DNA of 64,000 nucleotides, from NCBI GenBank assembly GCA_049115935.1, contig JAGDZK010000001.1:1-64000 (forward strand). Reading direction: 5' to 3'. The stretch comes from Bermanella sp049115935. GTDB taxonomy: Bacteria; Pseudomonadota; Gammaproteobacteria; Pseudomonadales; Oceanobacteraceae. Shown piece by piece: positions 26,911 to 34,150 of the stretch. Numbering within the stretch: the first letter of the stretch is position 1; the number at the start of each line of letters is the position of its first letter. Under the pieces are notes generated by a model. The model did not search any database. It saw only the letters and a list, made by a program, of their open reading frames with translations, and was not told the origin of the DNA. Position numbers and translations under genes: made by a program.

Positions 26911-26933
26911 GTCATGCCTGATATAGGCATGAC
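26911..26933. promoter_or_regulatory. Inverted repeat in the leader of the NPP1 gene
   Basis: GTCATGCCT-GATAT-AGGCATGAC has perfect 9-bp arms and lies 25 bases upstream of the NPP1 start. It is either an operator at the transcription start or a hairpin in the message leader. No T run is seen. Confidence 0.5.
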
Positions 26934-27056
26934 TACCATGGAGTATAAGGGTTACAAAAAAATGACTAAGGTTTTACGCGCCAATTTAGGGGTAAAGAAG
27001 GTTAATTTATGGCAATAAAAATAAAGTCATTTCATTTACTAAAAATTTCAAACCGA

Positions 27057-27482
27057 TTATTGAATGACATATGAAATAACAAACCCCAACCACATAGTGA
27101 TTAATAACAATAAACCAAGGGTGAAAACTCTAAAACGATGTATTACTCGATTGTAAGTGCATTGAATCACACTGTGAATGATGCGAGAAAGCACAAATCC
27201 CCAAGCCATCACCACTAACCAGTGAGGGACATGCTGGCAAATGATGGCCACTAGGCACAATACATAAAAGAGCACAGGCAGCTCAAATAAGTGGTTGTAA
27301 TTATCGGACAGTCGCGTGTCTTTATAATGTTTAAGACGATCAGCGGATAAAGCCACGGCCTGAGGATGAAGACGAATCTTTTTCATTAGCATGACTCGAT
27401 GAATCAGCATCACCATACATACGGTGAGGGTCAGTAACGCTTGACTGGCACATGCTAAAACCAACATTTGTGTAGGGGTCAT
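27057..27482 (-). CDS. MAPEG-family membrane protein
   Basis: The 141-residue protein has four membrane spans and the family segment RLSDNYNHLFELPVLFYVL near residues 57-75, with the conserved Asn, Glu and Pro. MAPEG proteins include glutathione-dependent membrane transferases and peroxidases, but many bacterial members are untested. It is divergent from a GlxA-type regulator, and both starts flank a 37-bp palindrome, so the regulator probably controls it. The ATG is at 27482. Together with yghU nearby it hints at glutathione chemistry, though the two are not co-transcribed. Confidence 0.85.
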   Translation of the reverse strand: MTPTQMLVLACASQALLTLTVCMVMLIHRVMLMKKIRLHPQAVALSADRLKHYKDTRLSDNYNHLFELPVLFYVLCLVAIICQHVPHWLVVMAWGFVLSRIIHSVIQCTYNRVIHRFRVFTLGLLLLITMWLGFVISYVIQ

Positions 27483-27543
27483 TGTTTTATACCTTATGGA
27501 TTGAATAAGCCTACATCATATGCGTATTGATGGCAGCTGATGA

Positions 27544-27580
27544 TTGTCACTATTGACATATAATATGTTAATACTGACAA
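27544..27580. promoter_or_regulatory. Large palindromic operator between MAPEG and GlxA-type genes
   Basis: Two 17-base arms (27544-27560 and 27564-27580) match with two mismatches around a 3-base centre. TTGACA (27553-27558) with a 17-base spacer to GACAAT (27576-27581) could be the promoter of the regulator. That would put its start at or next to the ATG at 27589, an almost leaderless message. Confidence 0.6.
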
Positions 27581-27588
27581 TTCAGACC

Positions 27589-28593
27589 ATGAAGAAATCC
27601 AACTACACTATTGCCTTGCTGGCATATGAAAATTGCTTGTCCTCAAGCCTGTTTTCATTTCGTGACTTAATTGCGTTTGCGAATGAAATAGCAAGGCATG
27701 AAAACAAGCCAGGCATCGACGTTGAACTGGTGAGTGTTGATGGCGCAACCGTGAGCCTTGCCGGTGATATAAGTGTGCATACTAAAGCGGTCAATCAGGT
27801 CAAATTTGACGCAATCGTGATACCGGGTTTTATGTTTACCCAGCAGCAAGGTTTACAACGTTTTATTCAGGATTTTCAAAAAGAGATAAAACTATTAAAG
27901 CGTTTACATAAACAAAACATATTGATTGCCGGTAATTGTGTGGGTGCATTTTTATTAGGTGAAGCAGGATTGCTAAATGATAAAAACGCCACTACCTCAT
28001 GGTTATTTGAATCACGCTTAAAGCGTTTTTATCCTAAGGTGAAGGTTGATACCAGTAAGGTATTGGTTGAAGATAAAAATATCATGACCACAGGGGCGTT
28101 TTCGTCAATTCATGAGTTGGCGTTTTATTTTATAAAAAAACATCTAGACCAAAGCATTGCCAGTAAAACCCAGAATATCACATTGACCCCAGGGGTTGGC
28201 CAGAATCAAACAAAATTTATAGATCAATCGTTTTATGCCACTACAAAATCACCGTTTATTGAAAAAGTAGAGTCTTGGTTAACAGAGCATTTAGATCAAC
28301 GTTATTCACTTGAAAGTCTATCATCTGCCATGTGTGTGACACCGCGTACATTAATGCGCAGGTACAAACAAAAAACCAATTCAACACCGTTGGCATTTTT
28401 ACATAAAAAAAGAGTGGATAAAGCGAAAGAGCTGCTAAGAACCAGTGAGCTAAATATCGACTGTATTGCCTTGCAAGTGGGGTATCAAGATACTAATGCA
28501 TTTCGCAAAGTATTTAAAAGGACAGTGGGGGAGAGGCCTGTGGACTATAGAAGCAGCTTTAATCATCATACGGATCACACATCACTAATGTAA
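27589..28593 (+). CDS. GlxA-family regulator (DJ-1/PfpI domain plus AraC helix-turn-helix)
   Basis: The 334-residue protein has an N-terminal DJ-1/PfpI-like domain (about 5-190) with the nucleophile-elbow region IAGNCVGAFLLGEAG, where a Cys sits in the usual place. The C-terminal AraC/XylS DNA-binding domain (about 220-325) includes YSLESLSSAMCVTPRTLMRRY and IALQVGYQDTNAFRKVFKR. The DJ-1 part usually senses a ligand and has lost enzyme activity. The in-frame start at 27544 lies within the palindrome, so ATG 27589 is preferred. It probably regulates itself and the divergent MAPEG gene, and converges on the YkgJ-type gene with 6 bases between. Confidence 0.88.
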   Translation: MKKSNYTIALLAYENCLSSSLFSFRDLIAFANEIARHENKPGIDVELVSVDGATVSLAGDISVHTKAVNQVKFDAIVIPGFMFTQQQGLQRFIQDFQKEIKLLKRLHKQNILIAGNCVGAFLLGEAGLLNDKNATTSWLFESRLKRFYPKVKVDTSKVLVEDKNIMTTGAFSSIHELAFYFIKKHLDQSIASKTQNITLTPGVGQNQTKFIDQSFYATTKSPFIEKVESWLTEHLDQRYSLESLSSAMCVTPRTLMRRYKQKTNSTPLAFLHKKRVDKAKELLRTSELNIDCIALQVGYQDTNAFRKVFKRTVGERPVDYRSSFNHHTDHTSLM

Positions 28594-28599
28594 TCGGTT

Positions 28600-28887
28600 T
28601 TATTTCGCCTCAAATTGATCACGGCACTCATACGATCCCATCTCAAACTCACGACAAATCCAAGGTCGGTTTTCGTAAATCGTACACATGAATGTTTGTC
28701 TATCTAACGCTGAGCACCAGCCATCGTCTAAGCGCAGCATGGTTTCGCCGCCCCACTTATCATAGGCAATATGCTGCTCAGGCACTCCGGTATCGGTAAT
28801 AATCATGACTTCTAAGCGGCAACAAGCGGCTTTGCATATTGAGCAAGCAACCTCTTTTGGGGTGATATCATTAATGGGGATGGTCAT
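28600..28887 (-). CDS. YkgJ-family cysteine-cluster protein, short form
   Basis: The 95-residue protein has C15-x2-C18-x3-C22-C23 and then C58, C68, C78 and C88, with CTIYENRPWICREFEMG near 68-84. This is the same eight-cysteine plan as the longer protein at 22877, so both are YkgJ-type and presumably bind a metal or iron-sulfur cluster. The two differ in length and spacing and are not recent copies. ATG starts at 28887. No partner gene is evident. Confidence 0.85.
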   Translation of the reverse strand: MTIPINDITPKEVACSICKAACCRLEVMIITDTGVPEQHIAYDKWGGETMLRLDDGWCSALDRQTFMCTIYENRPWICREFEMGSYECRDQFEAK

Positions 28888-29004
28888 GAATACATACTAT
28901 GATCGACAATGGGCCATAGTACGCTAAATAAAGAGTTTTAATAGGTGTATGACTCATTAGTCTAAGGTAGAAATCAATTAGCGAGCTTTTAATTGAGACT
29001 AAGA

Positions 29005-29286
29005 TTATTTAACGGTGATACCGGCAACTTCTATTACGGTTTTTGCATCGGAGCGTTCAATGATTTTTAGTAAAGTGGTTTGGATGGTTTCATCGTATCG
29101 AGCATCACTTTTACTTGAGAAGGATTGGGCTTGAATGGCGACACCTTCTTCTTCGGTAAAACCAATGACGACTTCACTGGCACATTCATTCGAATCACCA
29201 AAGTACTGTATGGTTACGCTAGGGTAACCTTGCAACCCTTTTTTAACCCGTTTCGCAATAAGCTTTGTGGCTTTATCTATGTTCAT
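29005..29286 (-). CDS. Small soluble protein of unknown function
   Basis: The 93-residue protein shows a basic N-terminal helix (ATKLIAKRVKKGLQGYP), then alternating strands and a helix, without membrane spans or a signal. I do not recognise the family. ATG 29286 is chosen over GTG 29292 because GAGAAG lies five bases before it. The gene is flanked by AT-rich gaps and is not in an operon. Composition and ribosome site support coding; nothing supports a specific role. Confidence 0.6.
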   Translation of the reverse strand: MNIDKATKLIAKRVKKGLQGYPSVTIQYFGDSNECASEVVIGFTEEEGVAIQAQSFSSKSDARYDETIQTTLLKIIERSDAKTVIEVAGITVK

Positions 29287-29533
29287 TATCACTTCTCTTA
29301 ATCCATTCTCTGGTCAGTAGAGAAGGTCGTTATGTATGGTGGATGTACTTTACGGGCTTATGAGTGATAAGTATTGTGATTAAACATATTTTTGCTTGAA
29401 CATAATTCAAAGTGTCGTGAATCGGTAAAAATAATGTCATTGGAGTTTATACTGCTAGCAATAAATTCTTAACCTTCCTGTCACAGTTGGCGCCTAGCAT
29501 CCTGCTTAGATGACCAAACGGACAGGAAATTCA

Positions 29534-31570
29534 ATGAAACCATCTACCCCCTCATTTCATAAAATCGCGCTATGTGCGTCGCTGGCCTTAGGATTAAGCG
29601 CTTGTGGTAGTGATAATAAATCAAATAACGATACACAACCTAAAACGGTTGAGCCCGTGGTAGAAAATAATCGGGTTATTTTACGCGTGATGGAAACCAG
29701 TGATTTACATGCCAATATCATGAATTTTAATTATTACAATGGAAAAGTGGATGACTCTGTTGGATTGGTAAAAACAGCCAGTTTAATTAAAGCCGCCCGT
29801 GGCGAAGTGAAAAACAGTGTCTTGGTTGACAATGGTGATTTATTACAAGGCAGTCCTTTAGGTGATTATGTCGCTAAAATAAAAGGCCTTGAAGAGCATG
29901 AAGTGCATCCCATTTATAAAGCAATGAACTTATTGGATTACGATGCAGCTAATATTGGTAATCATGAATTTAATTTTGGTTTGCCGTTTTTAAAGCAAGC
30001 CATTAACGATGCTAATTTTCCATACATTTCGGCCAATGTGTTTTTTGATGACCACGATACGGATGATAGCAACGATATTCCTTATTTTTCGCCTTACTTA
30101 ATCAAGAAAAAAAATGTGTTAGATAAAGAAGGCAATGCTCACGAACTCTCTATTGGTTATATTGGTTTTGTGCCCCCGCAGGTTATGCAATGGGATCAAG
30201 CAAATCTAGAAGCCCGAGTAAAAGCAAAAGACATGGTTGATATGGCCAAACAATATGTACCTAAAATGAAAGCAGAGGGTGCAGACATTATTATTGCAAT
30301 TCCACACTCCGGTTTAGTGACAAGCGAGCGCTCAGGTGGTGATGAAAATGCTAGCTATTACCTTTCTAAAGTTGATGGAATTGATGCCATTATGTTTGGC
30401 CATGCTCATCGCAATTTCCCTGGTGATAGTAGCTATGATGGTTTAGCAGGAGTCGATAATGTAAAGGGCACCATTAATGGTGTGCCAGCTGTGATGCCGG
30501 GATACTGGGGTAAATACTTGGGTTACATTGATTTAACCTTAGAAATAAGTGCAGACGATGTTTGGTCTGTGGTAGATAGCCAATCAACACTCAAACCTAT
30601 TGCGCAATTAAACTCAGATCGCAGTGTGACATCTTTAATTGAGTCCCATACTGGTATTGAAGAAGCGGTCATGCACGACCATGAATTAGTGAATGAATGG
30701 GTGAGTGCACCGTTTGCAAAAATCTCACAGCCAATTAATAGTTTTTTTGCATTAGTACAAGACGACCCTTCTATTCAAGTGGTTACCGATGCACAAACTT
30801 GGTATGTAGAAAGCATTGTAAAAGGTACTGAGTTAGAAAATTATCCGATACTTTCTGTTGGTGCGCCATTTCGTGCAGGGCGAGGAGGATCTAGCGACTT
30901 TACGGATTTAAGTGCGGGTGATGTGTCATATGGTAATGTGGCCGATTTATATATTTATCCTAATACCTTGAAAGTACTCAAGCTAAGTGGTGAAGAAATC
31001 AAACAATGGTTAGAAATGTCAGCAGGGCAGTTCAACACGATCGCGCAGGGTAGTGATAACGTTGAGCTAATTAATTCAGCTTTCCCAAGTTATAACTTTG
31101 ATGTAATTGATGGTATTGAGTATGAAATTGATGTTAGTCAAGCACCACGCTATGACACATCAGGTAATTTATTAGATGCAAATACCAGCCGTATTAAAAA
31201 TATTCGATTTGAAGGGAAGCTGATAGATCTTGAGCAAGAATTTTTAGTGGTTTCAAATAATTATCGCGCCTCTGGTGGTGGTAACTTCCCAGGTATTAGC
31301 AGTGAAAAAATTGTAATAGATGCACCAAACGAAAACCGCCAAACCGTTGCAGACTATCTAATACATCGTACTCAGCAAAATCCAGACACTGGATTCGATC
31401 CATCTGCCGATAGCAATTGGGCGTTTACGTCAATGACGAGTACGCAAGTGACATTTAAAAGCTCTAATGGCGATGCGGCAAAAGACTTTGCTTCACAAAA
31501 TCCAGCGATCACTTTCTCACATAAAGATGATGATGGTTTTGGGGTTTATACCCTAAACCTTGAACGTTAA
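29534..31570 (+). CDS. Lipoprotein 2',3'-cyclic-nucleotide phosphodiesterase / 3'-nucleotidase (CpdB-like)
   Basis: The 678-residue protein has a lipobox LSAC with the lipid-carrying Cys at 24, so it is exported and membrane-anchored, unlike soluble periplasmic CpdB. The metallophosphatase half shows METSDLHANIM near residue 53 (D-x-H), DNGDLLQGSPLGDY near 95, GNHEFNFG near 140 and GHAHRNFPG near 290. The C-terminal 5'-nucleotidase domain contains the substrate segment PSYNFDVIDGIEYEID. It would release nucleosides and phosphate outside the inner membrane. ATG 29534 follows CAGGAAA; ATG 29510 is unlikely. The OB-repeat secreted protein downstream suggests shared work on extracellular nucleic acid. 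Confidence 0.88.
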   Translation: MKPSTPSFHKIALCASLALGLSACGSDNKSNNDTQPKTVEPVVENNRVILRVMETSDLHANIMNFNYYNGKVDDSVGLVKTASLIKAARGEVKNSVLVDNGDLLQGSPLGDYVAKIKGLEEHEVHPIYKAMNLLDYDAANIGNHEFNFGLPFLKQAINDANFPYISANVFFDDHDTDDSNDIPYFSPYLIKKKNVLDKEGNAHELSIGYIGFVPPQVMQWDQANLEARVKAKDMVDMAKQYVPKMKAEGADIIIAIPHSGLVTSERSGGDENASYYLSKVDGIDAIMFGHAHRNFPGDSSYDGLAGVDNVKGTINGVPAVMPGYWGKYLGYIDLTLEISADDVWSVVDSQSTLKPIAQLNSDRSVTSLIESHTGIEEAVMHDHELVNEWVSAPFAKISQPINSFFALVQDDPSIQVVTDAQTWYVESIVKGTELENYPILSVGAPFRAGRGGSSDFTDLSAGDVSYGNVADLYIYPNTLKVLKLSGEEIKQWLEMSAGQFNTIAQGSDNVELINSAFPSYNFDVIDGIEYEIDVSQAPRYDTSGNLLDANTSRIKNIRFEGKLIDLEQEFLVVSNNYRASGGGNFPGISSEKIVIDAPNENRQTVADYLIHRTQQNPDTGFDPSADSNWAFTSMTSTQVTFKSSNGDAAKDFASQNPAITFSHKDDDGFGVYTLNLER

Positions 31571-31592
31571 ATACCTAACTAAATTCACCTTG

Positions 31593-31630
31593 ATTAATGA
31601 TGCGGGAGCGGTTTATCCCGCATCATTAAT
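31593..31630 (+). terminator. 15-bp perfect hairpin between the nucleotidase and OB-repeat genes
   Basis: Arms 31593-31607 and 31616-31630 are fully complementary around an 8-base loop. Only a short T stretch follows, so it may end the nucleotidase message partially or stabilise its 3' end while some transcripts read on into the gene at 31673. Confidence 0.6.
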
Positions 31631-31672
31631 TTCCCATTGTAGTAATTATTAACTTTTTAAAAGGAATTTTTT

Positions 31673-33856
31673 ATGAATGTTAAACATACTATATTAACCG
31701 CCATGAGCTTGGGGCTACTTAGCCTTGGAAGTTTTGTTCACGCGGCTGATTACGAGTGGAATGCAACCGCACCTGTTAAAACGCCAAGTGCACAAAATAG
31801 TAACGGTAAGACGGTATTATTTGATGTATCACACGGTGGCACTGAAGGTAACGCTGACTGGGTTATTGATGGTGGTTTCTCAGACTTTGCAGACGCCTTG
31901 GTATTAGAAGGCTATCGTGTAGAAGAATATCGAGGGGTTGATCTTAATAACGATGGTTTAATCTTATATGCTGATGATTTAAACAACCCAAGCAATAGTC
32001 AAATTAATGAAGCAATCATCACATACAACGCTATTCAACATGCTGATGTCTTAGTATTAGCTGAAACCAATCGTCCATTTAAAATCAGTGAGTACCAAGC
32101 TCTTGAGCAATTTGTGGCAGCCGGTAAAGGCATTTATTTTATTGGCGATCACTATAATGCCGATCGTAATCTTAATACGTGGGATGCCACAGAGGTTTTT
32201 AATGGTTATAACCGCTCAACGTTAGCTAAGTATAATTATGGCGGTGAATATGGTGATTTACGTAACCCGGGCAATAGCGAAGGTTGGTTAGCGCAAAACT
32301 TCGGGATTCGTTTTCGTTTTAATGCGCTTGATTACCTAGCAGGGGTCAGCGACGTGACCGCAGAGATACATAGCGAAGGCATTACAACTAATGTGCAGCC
32401 AATCTTAATGGCTGCCGGTGCCACTTTGGCTATTACCGATCCTAGCAAAGCAAAAGGTTTGGTGTATTTATCGGCGCAAGATAATGCAACCCCTTGGGGG
32501 CACGCTATCGATAGTGGTATATATTATGGCGGTCGCGATGAAGGCCCCTATGTTGCCATTGCAAAAGCCGGTTTAGGTAAGGCCGCGTTTATTGGTGACT
32601 CATCTCCCATTGAAGACGCCACGCCAAAATATCGCAGACAAGATTCTGGTAATACCAAAAAAACTTATCCAGGTTGGACCGATCCCGGTGATGCCGCTAC
32701 GTTAAGTGTGAATATTATTAATTGGTTAGCGACGCCAGAAAATTATACGCAATTTGATAATACCAATGGTCACAGCGCCGGCGAGCTAACGCCTAACGCA
32801 AAAGCCCCAGTTGAAATGGATGACCCAGATAATGGTAACCCTTGGAGCACACCTAGTAACGGATACAGCCCATGGGATACCTCAACGTTTGCAAATGGAT
32901 CATATGGTGCACCGTTACCTGTTAATGGCGGTTCACCAACAGATCCAACGACACCAACCACTACATTAAGTGTTAGTGAAGCGCTATCGGTTAGCAACGG
33001 TACCGCCATTCAACTAATCGGTGAGGTGACCGTTGAGATCAATGGTATTTATGGTTTGCAACTTAATGACTTACAAGCACCGGATCAATTTATTTACGTT
33101 AAATTAGAAAGCCAGTTCCGTAACGAATTCAATCCGCAGCTAAACCCAGCCATCATTGGTGAAACGCTTTTAGTAACAGGTATTAAAAACAATTACCTAT
33201 CTCAACCGGGTGTTCGCAACGTTACAGCTATTGAAGTGGTTCCAGCATCACTGAGTGTGACTCAAGCTTTGGCATTACCTAATGGCAGTGACGTGACGGT
33301 ACAGGGCGTTGTAACAAGTGAAGTAAATGGTATTTACGCATTACTGCTGACGGATAGCACGGATGAAAACACCTCAATTAATGTCAAATTAGAAAGTGAT
33401 CAGCGCTCACAATTTAATCCACAATTAAACCCTAATATCTTGCAGCACACTGTACGGGTGACAGGAACTCGTAATGATTATCTGTCGCAGCCTGGGGTGC
33501 GAAATGTTAGCGAGATTATTGATTTAGGTTTAGATAGTCAGCCAGATGATGGTTCAAATAACGGCGCTGAATATACTTCGGTCAGTCATGCACTGGATGC
33601 CTCAAGCGGTACTTCTTTGGTATTAACGGGGTTCGTGGTGGAGGCAGTTAATGGGCAGTATGGTTTGTTGTTACAAGATATTAATGACGCAAATCAGCAA
33701 ATTAATGTGAAGCTTGAATCAACGTTTAGGTCACAATTTAGCCCACAGCTTAATCCTGCCATTGTAGGTAGCCAAATAGTGATCTCTGGTAAGCGTGATA
33801 GCTATATGGGGCAGCCCGGTATTCGCTATGTGGATGATATGACAGTATTGGATTAA
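31673..33856 (+). CDS. Secreted protein with GATase-like N domain and three OB-like repeats
   Basis: The 727-residue protein has a signal peptide (1-24, ending VHA-A). Residues 40-360 resemble a class I glutamine-amidotransferase-like or DUF4350-type fold, with VLFDVSHGG, DVLVLAETN and GIYFIGDHYNADRN. A Thr/Pro linker near 420-430 leads to three repeats of about 90 residues (431-520, 526-616, 636-727). Each contains NG-YGL/ALLL, INVKLES, F-PQLNP and a terminal PG-R-V. These look like the OB-type repeats found in some extracellular nucleases, so nucleic-acid or ligand binding is likely but unproven. No nuclease motif was found. The ribosome site is AAAAGGAA. It follows the CpdB-like gene by 102 bases. 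Confidence 0.7.
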   Translation: MNVKHTILTAMSLGLLSLGSFVHAADYEWNATAPVKTPSAQNSNGKTVLFDVSHGGTEGNADWVIDGGFSDFADALVLEGYRVEEYRGVDLNNDGLILYADDLNNPSNSQINEAIITYNAIQHADVLVLAETNRPFKISEYQALEQFVAAGKGIYFIGDHYNADRNLNTWDATEVFNGYNRSTLAKYNYGGEYGDLRNPGNSEGWLAQNFGIRFRFNALDYLAGVSDVTAEIHSEGITTNVQPILMAAGATLAITDPSKAKGLVYLSAQDNATPWGHAIDSGIYYGGRDEGPYVAIAKAGLGKAAFIGDSSPIEDATPKYRRQDSGNTKKTYPGWTDPGDAATLSVNIINWLATPENYTQFDNTNGHSAGELTPNAKAPVEMDDPDNGNPWSTPSNGYSPWDTSTFANGSYGAPLPVNGGSPTDPTTPTTTLSVSEALSVSNGTAIQLIGEVTVEINGIYGLQLNDLQAPDQFIYVKLESQFRNEFNPQLNPAIIGETLLVTGIKNNYLSQPGVRNVTAIEVVPASLSVTQALALPNGSDVTVQGVVTSEVNGIYALLLTDSTDENTSINVKLESDQRSQFNPQLNPNILQHTVRVTGTRNDYLSQPGVRNVSEIIDLGLDSQPDDGSNNGAEYTSVSHALDASSGTSLVLTGFVVEAVNGQYGLLLQDINDANQQINVKLESTFRSQFSPQLNPAIVGSQIVISGKRDSYMGQPGIRYVDDMTVLD

Positions 33857-33888
33857 CTCATTTGCTAGCTCGTAGCAAAGCTTGATGT

Positions 33889-33913
33889 AAAAGGCCGCTA
33901 ATGCGGCCTTTTT
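33889..33913 (+). terminator. Rho-independent terminator after the OB-repeat gene
   Basis: AAAAGGCCGC and GCGGCCTTTT pair around TAAT and run into T, 33 bases beyond the stop. Confidence 0.88.
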
Positions 33914-34150
33914 AGTTTCTCAATATAAGTCTTTATATTGTGTACGTGCGCTTACCATATTCAGGATCAATAATGTGTTGTTAATGCTGGGTTAAATGCA
34001 ATAAAGATTCTATGGTTTGATTGATTGTCTGGTCAGAATATCCCTTTGTGATTTGTTTTAATTTTCACAGCTTCAGTGGTATGGTTTCTACGCTTCAATT
34101 CTACAATGTAATTACTGCTCAGTGAGCTTGAGCGTTTATTCGAGATCAGC

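Noticed and set aside
29466..29490. Pho box before the nucleotidase gene
   Set aside because: Only one CTGTCA half is present; the second half does not match.
29293..29533. Small RNA or tRNA in the gap before the nucleotidase gene
   Set aside because: No cloverleaf or strong hairpin with a T run is visible.
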